A DNA stretch of 64,000 nucleotides from CAZAQV01 sp964487255 (GTDB lineage: Bacteria; Myxococcota_A; Polyangia; Polyangiales; CAZAQV01), in NCBI GenBank assembly GCA_964487255.1, contig CAZAQV010000010.1:62001-126000 (forward strand), read 5' to 3'. Shown here in pieces: positions 51,528-60,726 of the stretch. Every line of letters starts with the position of its first letter. Within the stretch, counting starts at the first letter, position 1. Below the pieces are notes generated by a model. The model worked only from the letters and a program-made list of their open reading frames with translations. It was not told where the DNA came from and did no database searches. A program made the translations under genes and the position numbers.

Positions 51528-52796
51528 TTACTGATCTTCGCTGGCCCGATCGAGATCGAATATTTTCTGTGAGCCAACGTAGGTTGTTGTCTCGTACTTG
51601 GTGATTCTCCCGATCCTTTTCACGATATCCGCCATGCGCTCCGCGTCCCGGACGATGGCCTTGATGGCGCGCTCCTCCAGGGGATCCCCCTTGATTCTCT
51701 TAGCTAGCATATCGGAATATGCGACAATCGTCGTCAGCGGCTGGTTGAGTTCGTGCGCCGCAGCCCCGGCCAGCTCGGCGATCATGGCTTGTCGCTCGGA
51801 AAGTTTGAGCTTTTCGCGGGCGTCATGTAGGCGCTTTTCGACCTGCACCCACTCCCGCAGATCGGTGAAAATACCGAAAGAAGCCTTCTCGTTGCCCTGC
51901 TCGTCGTAAATCATCGCAGCGGAAAGCGAAATGGGAACGTGGTTTCCGTCGGAGTCGAGTGCGTCGAGACGTGTGCTCTCGAGGCGCCCGAGCCCGCCGT
52001 GCTCTTCGGAACGGATCATGCGCATGATTTCGTGCGCAACCCCCTCCGGGTAGAGTTCGGTGACCTTGAGTTGTCCCACCACGTCTTCGCCGTGGCGCTT
52101 GTGGATGCGTTCTGCACCTTGGTTGTAGAGGATAATGTTCCCTTCGAGATCGGCCGCGACGATGCCGTCTACGCTGGCGGCGATCATGCTCTCGAGGAAG
52201 TTCTTCGTTCGCAGCAGCTCGCGCGTGCTCTCGCGTTGTTTCGAGATCGAGCGCTCCGCTTCAAAACGGGCAAACGACTCCTTTTGCGTGGAGTCTCGCA
52301 GCGTCTGAATATCGTGAAGCTGCTTAAGAGCGACTTGTGCCGCCTCGGCGATAAGCAACAGTTCCTGCGTTTCTTCGTCGCTAAGCGGTGTGTCGTTGTA
52401 GTGCAGAAGCGTGCCGCGGTAGTCGTTCCAGCGAAGGCCGAAGGCGGTGACCGCACACTTAGCCCACGGCTCTCGGCGCTTGAACGGCAGATTCGTCTCG
52501 GCAGCAAGTGTGCGCGGTGTCGGGGTGTCAAACTGGAGCGACCCGAACTCTGCGGGGTCGAACGTGTCCTCCTCGACGGTGCCTGAGGGATGCCCGTGAA
52601 GCGCAAAGCCGGTCGCACGAGCATCCTCCGGGAAGAGCAACACGGCGCAGCCTCCAAAACGCAGCTCGTGAATCGCTTCGAGAAGTTTTTGAAGGATGTC
52701 TTGCGTGTTGTCGGCGGCAAGTAAGACGCGAATGAGGTTTAGGATCTGTGCCGAGTCGACCACGGTAACTCTAAGTGTACTCCGCATCGGTCGCAT
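51528..52796 (-). CDS. GAF-PAS-HisKA protein lacking the HATPase domain
   Basis: 422 aa from ATG 52796; the frame is open to 53003 but the extra part overlaps murI and reads Arg/Pro-rich. GAF-like region (about 15-165), PAS (195-315) and a HisKA dimerisation domain with His348 in AAAHELNQPLTT. The chain ends at 422, about 17 residues after HisKA, with no N-, G1- or G2-boxes and no sign of a frameshift into them downstream. The protein cannot bind ATP by itself and could act as a phosphoacceptor or dimerisation partner of the full-length kinase encoded next. No transmembrane segment. Confidence 0.82.
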   Translation of the reverse strand: MRPMRSTLRVTVVDSAQILNLIRVLLAADNTQDILQKLLEAIHELRFGGCAVLLFPEDARATGFALHGHPSGTVEEDTFDPAEFGSLQFDTPTPRTLAAETNLPFKRREPWAKCAVTAFGLRWNDYRGTLLHYNDTPLSDEETQELLLIAEAAQVALKQLHDIQTLRDSTQKESFARFEAERSISKQRESTRELLRTKNFLESMIAASVDGIVAADLEGNIILYNQGAERIHKRHGEDVVGQLKVTELYPEGVAHEIMRMIRSEEHGGLGRLESTRLDALDSDGNHVPISLSAAMIYDEQGNEKASFGIFTDLREWVQVEKRLHDAREKLKLSERQAMIAELAGAAAHELNQPLTTIVAYSDMLAKRIKGDPLEERAIKAIVRDAERMADIVKRIGRITKYETTTYVGSQKIFDLDRASEDQ

Positions 52797-52837
52797 TGTT
52801 CGAGATCCTGTGATTTTTTCGCTATCCTGAGTGGAAC

Positions 52838-53659
52838 ATGACGGATGTGCGGCCCATCGGGGTCTTCGATTCGGGTCTGGGCGGGCTGACCGTGGTGGGG
52901 GCCCTACGCGCGACCTTGCCGGGCGAGCGGTTGGTGTACCTCGGGGATACTGCGCGCGTTCCTTACGGCAGCCGCAGCGCTTCGACCGTCGTTCGCTACG
53001 CACGCGCCTGCGCTGAGCGCCTCACACAGCACGATATCAAGGCGCTAGTCGTGGCTTGCAACACCGTCAGCGCGGTCGCCATCGACGCCCTTCGGGTCGA
53101 ACTCGACATTCCGGTGCTCGGCGTGATCGAGCCGGGCGCCAGGGCGGGGGTGGCAGCTTGTGGCAGTGGCAAGTTGGGTGTCCTCGCCACGTCGGGAACC
53201 GTCCGTTCCGGCGCGTACCCCCGGGCGGTCGCTGCCCTGAGCACGCGCGTGGAGGTGGTGCCTTTGGCAGCGCCGCTGCTTGTGCCGTTGGTCGAGGCGG
53301 GCTGGATCGACGACAGCGTGACGCGCGAGGTGGTTCGTCGGTTGCTGCAACCGCTGCTGGACGAAGAAATCCGTGCGCTCGTGCTTGGCTGCACGCACTA
53401 CCCACTGCTTCGAGGCGTGGTCGAAGAGGAGCTGGCCGCCCTAGGGGCGGACGTCGCGGTCGTCGACGGTGGACAGCAGACGTCCGTCGAGCTTGCGGCG
53501 TTACTGGCCGAGCGCGCGATGCAGGCCCCAGTGGGCCAGCCCGGTGCACAGACGCTCAAGGTGATGGTCACCGACCAACCCGAGGACTTTCGCGTGCTCG
53601 CGGATCGCTTCTTGGGAGATCACCTCGACGCATCGCAGATCACGCAAGTCGATCTATAG
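52838..53659 (+). CDS. murI: Glutamate racemase
   Basis: 273 aa. Makes D-glutamate for peptidoglycan using two catalytic cysteines: Cys74 in VACNTVSA and Cys185 in LGCTHYPLL. The GVFDSGLGGLTV and GDTARVPYGSRS motifs are present. Length is standard. It is divergent from the HisKA protein gene with about 40 nt between starts, and a lipoprotein gene follows after about 60 nt. Confidence 0.95.
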   Translation: MTDVRPIGVFDSGLGGLTVVGALRATLPGERLVYLGDTARVPYGSRSASTVVRYARACAERLTQHDIKALVVACNTVSAVAIDALRVELDIPVLGVIEPGARAGVAACGSGKLGVLATSGTVRSGAYPRAVAALSTRVEVVPLAAPLLVPLVEAGWIDDSVTREVVRRLLQPLLDEEIRALVLGCTHYPLLRGVVEEELAALGADVAVVDGGQQTSVELAALLAERAMQAPVGQPGAQTLKVMVTDQPEDFRVLADRFLGDHLDASQITQVDL

Positions 53660-53721
53660 CCTGCACGCCATCGCCCGCAATGCATTGACTTGCTGTGCTC
53701 GCTGCGCGCACTCTTTTGCAG

Positions 53722-55365
53722 ATGAAATTTCGACGTTGGCTTGTGGTTTGTTCTCTGCTTGTCGCGGCGTGTGGCTCCGGCGACACCGAGGGCTCACGCG
53801 ATGGTGGACAGGACGGTGCGCTCGACGGCTCACAGCCAGAGGGTGGGACGGACGGTGGCATGGACGCTGCGGGCGACGCGGCGCCGGTGCAGCTCGACAC
53901 GCGGTACTTGCCCATGGCCAAGTCGGGCTCGCGCCTCCACGCGCGCGTCTTTCAGGTCCCGGGTGCGCCCGATGTGTTCGCGGGCTGGTTCGACAGTGCG
54001 CTTGGCGTGGCCTGTCACGCGCGGGCTGCGGTCGACGGCACGATTCGCTGCTTGCCAGTCAACTCGGTTTACGCCGCGACCGTCCGGCTATCGGACGACT
54101 GCACCGGCGGTTCGGGGCTGCTCGACGAACAGCTTTGCGGCGCGACGACCTACGATTTGCTGGGTGAAGCGCTGAGCGAGGAGCTCGCGAGCTGTGAGAA
54201 CAATGGTCTTGCGACGCGCGTGCAGTCTTGGTCGAGCGAACCGTGGAGTGGCGGGTACAGCCGCGATGACACCGGGGTCTGTGTGGCCGTTGCAGACCCT
54301 CCAGAGGGCGCGATTTCCCTTCTCGAGAGCAGCGAAGTCGCGCCGTCCTCTTTTGCCCGACTCACGTACCGGCTCGAAGCGCTCGACAGCGGGCTGCAAG
54401 TTCGCTTCGAAGAGAGCAGCGATGGCGCATCGCGAGTCACGGGCCTTTATATGACCGACGCCGGCGCTTGCTCGTTTCGGACGCTTGAGCGCGGAACTGA
54501 TTATTGTGTGCCGGAACATGTGGCCTTCGAGGAGGGCAGTGGGACGTTCCTCGACAGCGAGTGCACGAGGCTCGCGGCCTATGTATCGCCGAGCTACGAC
54601 GTCGAGTGCAGCGGCGAGCCGAAGTTTAGCTTTGTGCGGGGGCAGAGCGGTTCCGATGTCTATACGATTGGCCCTGAGCGAACCGGTGACGACGTACTCT
54701 ACGTCCAAGACGGAGACACCTGCGCTGCACGCAGCGTCACTGAAATCAAGTCGACGCGCGCCTACATCGGTCGGCTTTTTGAAATCAGCGATAGCTTGGC
54801 TGCGCTGCCTCGCTTGTTGCCGGTTGCGATTGGCGAGGGGACGGTACGCGCCCGTTATTACGCCACGCCCGAGGGGGTGGTCGCCCATGAGTCGTACGAT
54901 CAGGCGTTCGCGTCGTCAGGCTCCGGACTGCGTGTACGAACCGTCTACGAAGACGCTGGCGAAGGCTGCGTTGTGTGGGAAACCGCTGAGCAAGGCCTGC
55001 GCTGCTTGCCCGCACAAGCTGCGCTCGATGTGTCGTTCGACCCGCGTTTTTCGGATGATGCCTGCAGTGATCGCATTGCGAAGGTTGGGACGTGGACCAC
55101 AATTACAGGGCGTGACCCCGAGTTGGTCTACGCGGTTGAACAGGGCGAATGCGAAAGCCCGCAGGGCGCAGGCCTGGCGACCACGGAGGTCGTGTCCGGG
55201 TTTTGGCGCGTCACCGGGAAAATCGAAGCGGACAGCCAGCCCATCTATGAGCGGGTGGATGGTGAGTGTTTTGAGACCGAGTCCAGCGGGGAGGTGCATT
55301 TCACTCTCGAACCGGCTGACTTGAGTGGCTACCTGCAACCGACCGTTTCGACCCTTGCGCCGTGA
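53722..55365 (+). CDS. Large lipoprotein, 547 aa, unknown
   Basis: Start at ATG 53722 because it gives a lipoprotein signal (MKFRRWLVVCSLLVAAC, Cys17); the frame opens 27 nt earlier. A linker of about 45 residues rich in Gly, Asp and Ala follows. The rest is a single long domain rich in Cys pairs (CHARAAVDGTIRCLP, CTGGSG...LC, CSFRTL...YC) and Arg/Glu alternation, with sixteen or so cysteines, perhaps a repeat of about 130 residues. No enzyme motif. Its stop overlaps the start of the DUF4112 gene (GTGA, 55362-55365), so the two are coupled. Confidence 0.75.
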   Translation: MKFRRWLVVCSLLVAACGSGDTEGSRDGGQDGALDGSQPEGGTDGGMDAAGDAAPVQLDTRYLPMAKSGSRLHARVFQVPGAPDVFAGWFDSALGVACHARAAVDGTIRCLPVNSVYAATVRLSDDCTGGSGLLDEQLCGATTYDLLGEALSEELASCENNGLATRVQSWSSEPWSGGYSRDDTGVCVAVADPPEGAISLLESSEVAPSSFARLTYRLEALDSGLQVRFEESSDGASRVTGLYMTDAGACSFRTLERGTDYCVPEHVAFEEGSGTFLDSECTRLAAYVSPSYDVECSGEPKFSFVRGQSGSDVYTIGPERTGDDVLYVQDGDTCAARSVTEIKSTRAYIGRLFEISDSLAALPRLLPVAIGEGTVRARYYATPEGVVAHESYDQAFASSGSGLRVRTVYEDAGEGCVVWETAEQGLRCLPAQAALDVSFDPRFSDDACSDRIAKVGTWTTITGRDPELVYAVEQGECESPQGAGLATTEVVSGFWRVTGKIEADSQPIYERVDGECFETESSGEVHFTLEPADLSGYLQPTVSTLAP

Positions 55366-55838
55366 CATTGCCGTCCGACGAGCCTGGTGGCGAACCCCCG
55401 CTGATCGAAAAGTGGGTCGATCTGATGGACAACGCGGTGCGCATTCCGGGGACGGACATCCGGATCGGCATCGACCCAATTTTGGGCTTTTTCTTTCCCG
55501 GCATCGGCGATAGCGCCGGAGCGCTGCTGTCTCTCGGTGTGTTTGTCACGGCGCTTCGCGAAGGCGTGCCCTTGCCTGTGCTCATGCGCATGCTGCTCAA
55601 CATCGCGATCGATGCGCTGGTGGGGGCCTTTCCGCTGCTCGGAGACGTGTTCGACGTCGCTTTTCGGGCCAACCAACGCAACTATGAGCTGGTCAAGCGC
55701 CATGGCCGCGGCAATGAGCCCGCTCCGCCCTCGCACTACGCGATCCTGATCCTCGTGGCAGCGATCGTGCTCGCTGGCCTGCTCCTCCCCGTACTGCTCG
55801 CGGGCTTGCTCTTCGGGAAGCTCCTGGGCGGTGGCTAG
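55362..55838 (+). CDS. DUF4112 membrane protein
   Basis: 158 aa, GTG start overlapping the lipoprotein stop by 4 nt. Shows the DUF4112 pattern (LMDNAVRIPGTDIRIGIDPILGFFFPGIGDSAGALLSLGVF, LMRMLLNIAIDALVGAFPLLGDVFDVAFRANQRNYELVKRH), a family of unknown function with amphipathic helices and conserved charged residues. A hydrophobic stretch at the C-terminus (AILILVAAIVLAGLLLPVLLAGLLFGKLL) is a likely transmembrane anchor. Probably in one transcript with the flanking genes. Confidence 0.85.
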   Translation: MTLPSDEPGGEPPLIEKWVDLMDNAVRIPGTDIRIGIDPILGFFFPGIGDSAGALLSLGVFVTALREGVPLPVLMRMLLNIAIDALVGAFPLLGDVFDVAFRANQRNYELVKRHGRGNEPAPPSHYAILILVAAIVLAGLLLPVLLAGLLFGKLLGGG

Positions 55839-55879
55839 CCTCTTGCGTCCAAGCGGGAAAGCGGGTTAGGTCTGGGTCC

Positions 55880-56203
55880 ATGGCTGATCCAGCAACCGAT
55901 TTTGGAACCCGTTTACCCGAAAAGATCGCCGCCGACCCTGAGGCTGCCAAGGAGATTGGCGCGGTTTTCGTCTTCAACATTTCCGGCGATGGCGGTGGCA
56001 CCTGGACCGTGAACCTCAAGGATAGCCCTGGCGTGTCCGAGGGGGACGCGGGCAATGCGGACTGCACGCTCGAGATGAACTCTGACGACTGGAAGACCAT
56101 CAGCGACGACCCCTCGCAGGCGATGTCGCTTTACTTCTCGGGCAAGCTCAAGGTGGCGGGCAACGCCATGCTCGCAACGAAGCTCCAGAAGCTGCTCGAG
56201 TAA
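55880..56203 (+). CDS. SCP2 sterol-carrier/lipid-transfer domain protein
   Basis: 107 aa, essentially one SCP2 domain (residues about 5-105, with GTWTVNLKD and SLYFSGKLKVAGNAMLATKLQKLL). SCP2 proteins bind fatty-acyl or sterol ligands in a hydrophobic tunnel. No signal peptide. It ends 6 nt before the CoA-transferase gene, which suggests a role with fatty-acid or acyl-CoA metabolism; this is inference from context. Confidence 0.9.
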   Translation: MADPATDFGTRLPEKIAADPEAAKEIGAVFVFNISGDGGGTWTVNLKDSPGVSEGDAGNADCTLEMNSDDWKTISDDPSQAMSLYFSGKLKVAGNAMLATKLQKLLE

Positions 56204-56209
56204 GGCGTC

Positions 56210-57346
56210 GTGGTGCAGGGGCGCGGTCCGCTCTCGGGCGTTCGAGTCCTCGACTTGTCTCGGCTTCTGCCAGGTCCGTATGCGACCCGGTTGCTTGTCG
56301 ACATGGGTGCGCAAGTCGACAAACTCGAAGACTTGGGCGCGGGCGACTATCTGCGCAGCATGCCTCCCTATGTCGAGCAGGGTATCGGCGCGTGTTTCTA
56401 TGAACTCAACCGGGGCAAGCGAAGCCTCGCGCTCGATCTGAAGCAAGCCGAGGGAGCGTCCGTCTTTCGACAGCTGCTGGCGCATTACGACGTGCTATTC
56501 GACTCCTTTCGGCCCGGCGTGATGCGCAAGCTGGGCCTGGGCCTCGATGGGCTATGCGAAGAGTTTCCGCGGCTGATCAGCGTCTCGATCCTGGGCTACC
56601 CCGAAGACGGACCGCGCGCGCAGCAAGCCGGGCATGACCTCAACTTCGTGGCGCGCAGCGGCCTGATGACGGCGGGCGCAGGTCTGACGGTGCCGACGGC
56701 GCAAGTTGCGGATGTGGGTGCGGCGCTTTATGCGGTATCGGCGATTTGTGGGGCGCTTTACGCGCGCGAGCACGGCCAGGGCGGTCAGCGCATCCGTGTT
56801 GCGATGTCCGAGGCCGTTCGTGGTTTCGGCGTCTTTGGCAACGCGGCAGGTTGGCACGATGCGGCCGCGCAAGATGGCGTAGTTCGCAAGACAGCGGGTC
56901 TCCTCGAGGGTGCGGTGGCCGCCTACAATTTTTATGAAAGCGCCGATGGCGGGCGCGTCGCGGTGGCAGCGCTTGAAGCCAAGTTTTGGTCGGCGTTCGC
57001 CAGTGAGCTTGGGTTAGACCCCAATCCGCGCGCCACCTTGCCCGGGCCTCATCAAACCGCGCTGATCGAGGCGACGAAAAAGGCGGTGGCTTCACGCTCG
57101 ACCGCGTTTTGGCGCGAGTTTGCCGAACGTGTGGACTGCTGCGTAAGCGTCGTCGGTGAAGACGCCGAGCGCGGGCCTGCGGTCTCGATGCAAGGCGCGG
57201 CGGTCGCGGCTTTTGGCGACACGCATGGAGGGAACGACGATGCGCCCAAACAGGGCCAGCACTCCGAAGCGATCTTGCGCGAAGCGCTGGGCGAGGAATT
57301 CGACGAGGATCGCTTCGCTCAATGGAAACGCGCCGGGCTGCTTTGA
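56210..57346 (+). CDS. Class III CoA-transferase (CaiB/BaiF), AMACR-like
   Basis: 378 aa, GTG start 6 nt after the SCP2 stop. Family III CoA transferase fold: GVRVLDLSRLLPGPYATRLLVDMGA near the N-terminus, NRGKRSLALDL, VLFDSFRPGVM and AGHDLNFVA, in which the catalytic aspartate sits. These enzymes move CoA between acids or, in the alpha-methylacyl-CoA racemase branch, epimerise branched acyl-CoAs. The AMACR-like assignment is by general pattern, since the branch cannot be fixed by eye. The SCP2 neighbour fits a role in acyl-CoA handling. Confidence 0.85.
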   Translation: MVQGRGPLSGVRVLDLSRLLPGPYATRLLVDMGAQVDKLEDLGAGDYLRSMPPYVEQGIGACFYELNRGKRSLALDLKQAEGASVFRQLLAHYDVLFDSFRPGVMRKLGLGLDGLCEEFPRLISVSILGYPEDGPRAQQAGHDLNFVARSGLMTAGAGLTVPTAQVADVGAALYAVSAICGALYAREHGQGGQRIRVAMSEAVRGFGVFGNAAGWHDAAAQDGVVRKTAGLLEGAVAAYNFYESADGGRVAVAALEAKFWSAFASELGLDPNPRATLPGPHQTALIEATKKAVASRSTAFWREFAERVDCCVSVVGEDAERGPAVSMQGAAVAAFGDTHGGNDDAPKQGQHSEAILREALGEEFDEDRFAQWKRAGLL

Positions 57347-57349
57347 GCC

Positions 57350-57769
57350 CTAGGCCATGAGGTCCATCGCGACGTAGTCGACGATGATCTGATCGAGCGT
57401 CACTTCAGGCAAGTGCCCGTACGGGTCGGCGGCCGCCGCTACGGGCTGCTTCGCTTCCTCGAAGCCGGAGTCTTTCTTCTCTTCTTTGACGATGCCCTCG
57501 GCCTCGTCGAAAGTGCCATCACGAAGCGAAATAAACATCGCCTTGTGCTGGTCTTTCATCAAACCTTTGACGATATCGTGCAAGTTCTCTTCGTCGAGCC
57601 GGTCTTTATAGCTCGTCTTTTTGGTGGAGACGATGCGTCCGCCGTCGGCAAAGAGGTGCGTGATGATGTGTGGGTGCTTGATGCCGGAGTCTTCGGTTTG
57701 GATGTGGAAGAGCTTTCCACCGTGTCGCACGTTTGTGTTGTACCCAAGAACCGGCGATTGACGACCCAT
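57350..57769 (-). CDS. Conserved 139-aa protein (NTNVRHGGKLFHIQTEDSG type)
   Basis: 139 aa. No signal peptide. The N-terminal half is strongly patterned (GYNTNVRHGGKLFHIQTEDSGIKHPHIITHLFADGGRIVSTKKTSY), followed by a helical part and a C-terminal region ending in LPEVTLDQIIVDYVAMDL. I recall similar proteins of unknown function in deltaproteobacteria, but give no name. It converges on the CoA-transferase gene (3 nt between stops). Confidence 0.75.
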   Translation of the reverse strand: MGRQSPVLGYNTNVRHGGKLFHIQTEDSGIKHPHIITHLFADGGRIVSTKKTSYKDRLDEENLHDIVKGLMKDQHKAMFISLRDGTFDEAEGIVKEEKKDSGFEEAKQPVAAAADPYGHLPEVTLDQIIVDYVAMDLMA

Positions 57770-57804
57770 CGCTGACAGTCTACCACAGCGGATCCAAAGA
57801 AGTC

Positions 57805-58866
57805 ATGGCCCGCTCAGCACCCAAATCCAAGTCCGAGCCGATGCTCTTTCGCCCAGGTGCACACTACACCTGCTTTGGCGATGGGCTCTGCTGCACCGAT
57901 ATCCATAGCCTAGGCCCTCTGACGGCCGCAGAAGGGCGTTTCGTGGAGTCGCTTCGACCCGATTCGTTCGAGACCATCGACGGGGAGCGCATGCTCGCCG
58001 TCGTTGGGCAGGGTTGCGTGTTTTTGTGTGAGGCAGGCTGCCAAATTCACGGTGAACAGGGCCCCGAGGCGAAGCCTGAGGGTTGCATCCGCTTTCCGTA
58101 TCGGCTGGTGGCGACGCCCGACGGCGGTCGCGTTTCGACGCATCATCGCTGCCCGTGTCGGACGATGGGCACGCGTCCAGAGATCGACGAGCAGGACGCA
58201 CGCATGTCGCTCAAAGGGGGAAAGGGACGCCTGCGCCCCGACCGCGAACTCGACAAGAAGCTACCGATCACCAAGCGAAAGAGCATCGCATTTGAAAAAT
58301 GGAAGGCGATCGAACAGAGCGTCTTTGCCAACCCGGCGGAAGCGTGGTCGCAACTGAGCGCGGCGGAGTTTCCATCGCTCGGCTACCGCTCTTGGGCAGA
58401 AGCGGCCGAATCGATCCTTGAGGATATCGACGGCAGCTCGCGCTTTGAATCCGCGCTGCAGTGGTTTGCGCAGATCGTGCTCGAGCGCGATGGACGCGAG
58501 ACGCTCCGTCCCCAAGAGCGTCCGTGGGCGGCGAACTTCGAAAAAGCGGCCAAGCGCAGCGACACCGGTGACCGTAACATCGAGGCCTTGCTCCAAGACT
58601 GGCTGATCGATGAACTGTGGTCGCTCGAGTGGGCGACCGACTCGAACCTTGCGCATGCGTGGCACGAATGGGCGACGTTGGCCGCGGTCGCGCGGCGTAT
58701 GGCCGCCTGCCTTGAAGAAAACGGCATCGGCAGCGAGCAAGCCGCAGGCGAAGCCATGTGTGTCATCGATACGGTCGCAGCCTCGGAGCACTGGACCGAC
58801 ATCGAAGAGGACTTCGTGATCGACGAAAAAGCCACCATCGCGCCCTGGGTCCTCAAACACGCCTAG
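57805..58866 (+). CDS. YkgJ/FliB-like Cys-cluster protein
   Basis: 353 aa from ATG 57805; the frame opens earlier (57733) but that leader overlaps the divergent gene. The N-terminal part has YTCFGDGLCCTD, CVFLCEAGCQIHGEQ, CIRFPYRL and HHRCPCRTMG, the spaced-cysteine set typical of YkgJ/FliB-type proteins that bind a zinc or iron-sulphur cluster. FliB is a flagellin lysine methylase, but no flagellar genes are seen here, so that function is not implied. The C-terminal half is helical and without motifs. Substrate unknown. Confidence 0.75.
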   Translation: MARSAPKSKSEPMLFRPGAHYTCFGDGLCCTDIHSLGPLTAAEGRFVESLRPDSFETIDGERMLAVVGQGCVFLCEAGCQIHGEQGPEAKPEGCIRFPYRLVATPDGGRVSTHHRCPCRTMGTRPEIDEQDARMSLKGGKGRLRPDRELDKKLPITKRKSIAFEKWKAIEQSVFANPAEAWSQLSAAEFPSLGYRSWAEAAESILEDIDGSSRFESALQWFAQIVLERDGRETLRPQERPWAANFEKAAKRSDTGDRNIEALLQDWLIDELWSLEWATDSNLAHAWHEWATLAAVARRMAACLEENGIGSEQAAGEAMCVIDTVAASEHWTDIEEDFVIDEKATIAPWVLKHA

Positions 58867-58969
58867 CGAAGAACCGTCGGTAGAGTCTCAATGGGAGCCG
58901 GGGCCCGAATGAGACTGGTTCCACGCGCGGTTTTGGCGTTAAAGCCGCTCGTCCCGTATTAAGGAGGGG

Positions 58970-60286
58970 ATGGTTCGGTCCCGTTTTCGAGCAGTTTTGC
59001 CTCTCCTCGCACTGTCACTCTTGGTGAGCGCGCTTCCCGTCGGCGCAGACGACAGCGGGCTCTATCGCCGCAAGCACCGCGGCCAAAAGCCCAACTACCA
59101 GGCCAACGGTCGCGTTCGGCCGTCGGACTGGCCCAGCGAGCCGGATGCACCGTCGCAGATCGACGAGGCGCGCTTTGCTTCCGCCCTGCGCGACATCTGC
59201 GGTTGGATGAAGCCATCAACAGCCGCCAAGCTCACGGGCTACCTGCAGAAGTACGGCGCCGAGTTCGGCGAGGACCCGTTTCTGCTCGCCGCCGTGATGT
59301 ACCACCAAAGCCGCTGCAACACGCGCTTCGAAGATGGCGATCGGCTGGGACTGCTCGGCATTGACCACCGCATGCACCGAGCCACCTTCAAAAAGCGAAG
59401 CTACCGTTACCGCAAGGCCGGGACCGAAGCGCCTGAGGTTGCAAAGCTCAAGCTCGACAAGTTTCCCTTCGGTGGACCGCGCCTGCTTACGTCCGAAGCC
59501 AACATCTATTTTGGCGCAGCGCTACTGTCGGCGTGGCGTAAAGAATGCCCATGGCTCGACCAACATGTGGGCCAAGAGAAACACCGCCACGCCGTGTCGC
59601 ATTTCATCTGGGGTGATCGTGTTCGGAGCGCGCGCGATGAGGACGCCATCTTTGACGCGAGGCGCCGCTTGCTCGAGTACTACGGTGCGCGCAAACCGCC
59701 CACGTTCGTCAAAAAGATGGTTCGCTGGCGGGCACCGGTGGACGGCGCGCCGCGCGTTGTGAGCAGCGGCCTTGGGACGGACCGCGAAGGCGGGGCACGC
59801 TCCCATCGCGGCGTCGATGTCGAGACGAACCCGAGCGAGCCGGTTCGTGCGGCGGCTGCGGGTCGCGTGGTCTTCGCTGGCGTGGATCTGCCCGGCAGTC
59901 AACACAATGAGCAGCTGCGCAAAGGCCAGTACGCCAAGTACTCGCGGGACGCACTCGGTCGCGGTGGTCGCTACGTGTGCGTCAAGCACGAGGCCGAATA
60001 CCGCACCTGCTACATGCACCTTGAAGAAGTGCACGTGGAGTACGGCGAGCAGGTCGAGCAGGGCGCAGTGCTGGGCACCGTCGGGCGAACCGGCATGAAA
60101 AGCTCGGCCGCGCACCTCCACTTCGAACTCTATCGCGGAAGCGAACTACTCGATCCCCGACAATTCTTCTCTAAAGTACTTATCGGTGACCCATTCGCGC
60201 CTCCGCGGTACCCTCCTTCCGCGAGCGACGCACCTGCTGACGACAGGCGCTCGAGCAACGCTGCGAAGTTGGATGGCAAACCCTGA
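58970..60286 (+). CDS. M23 peptidase with N-terminal lysozyme-like region
   Basis: 438 aa. GGAGGGG directly before the ATG and a clean signal peptide (VLPLLALSLLVSALPVGA). Residues about 60-210 resemble a lytic transglycosylase-like fold (EFGEDPFLLAAVMYHQSRCN), without a proven catalytic Glu. The C-terminal domain (about 250-410) is an M23-type endopeptidase: HRGVDV, then HLHFELY with the paired zinc ligands, flanked by YMHLEEVHVEYGEQV. Probably peptidoglycan-active in the periplasm. It overlaps the DUF2752 gene by 14 nt. Confidence 0.88.
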   Translation: MVRSRFRAVLPLLALSLLVSALPVGADDSGLYRRKHRGQKPNYQANGRVRPSDWPSEPDAPSQIDEARFASALRDICGWMKPSTAAKLTGYLQKYGAEFGEDPFLLAAVMYHQSRCNTRFEDGDRLGLLGIDHRMHRATFKKRSYRYRKAGTEAPEVAKLKLDKFPFGGPRLLTSEANIYFGAALLSAWRKECPWLDQHVGQEKHRHAVSHFIWGDRVRSARDEDAIFDARRRLLEYYGARKPPTFVKKMVRWRAPVDGAPRVVSSGLGTDREGGARSHRGVDVETNPSEPVRAAAAGRVVFAGVDLPGSQHNEQLRKGQYAKYSRDALGRGGRYVCVKHEAEYRTCYMHLEEVHVEYGEQVEQGAVLGTVGRTGMKSSAAHLHFELYRGSELLDPRQFFSKVLIGDPFAPPRYPPSASDAPADDRRSSNAAKLDGKP

Positions 60287-60710
60287 TCGAAACAGGCTTT
60301 ACGCGCGCATCATATGGGTGATTCTTATTGCAATACCCGCGGTTGTGCTCACGCTCGCGGCGGGGCTGAGCCCCAGTCCGCTCGGCCACGGGACGCATAC
60401 ACAACTCGGTCTGCCGCCGTGTGGCTTCTTGGTCGTCACCGGCTACCGCTGTCCGGGGTGCGGCCTGACGACGAGTTTTGCAAACATGATGGATCTGGCA
60501 CCGCTCGCGGCCTTGCAAGCGAACCCCTTCGGTGTGCTCCTGTTTATCTCGGTCGTGCTATTTATGGGCGTGGCGCTGTGGGGCCTCATGCGTGGAGCAC
60601 CTGTTTTTTCCACCCTCGAGCGATTGCGGGCCGACCGTGTGGCACTGGGGCTGTCGGTGGCCGCGCTCGTCAACTGGGTGGTGGTGTTGCTTCGATCGGA
60701 GCCGATGTGA
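60273..60710 (+). CDS. DUF2752 membrane protein
   Basis: 145 aa from ATG 60273, overlapping the M23 gene by 14 nt. DUF2752 signature CGFLVVTGYRCPGCGLTTSF (CPxCG motif) between transmembrane helices; about three hydrophobic segments in all. The family is of unknown function and often sits near membrane proteins. The kinase gene follows 16 nt after its stop. Confidence 0.88.
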   Translation: MANPDRNRLYARIIWVILIAIPAVVLTLAAGLSPSPLGHGTHTQLGLPPCGFLVVTGYRCPGCGLTTSFANMMDLAPLAALQANPFGVLLFISVVLFMGVALWGLMRGAPVFSTLERLRADRVALGLSVAALVNWVVVLLRSEPM

Positions 60711-60726
60711 GCGCTGGGGCGCAGCC

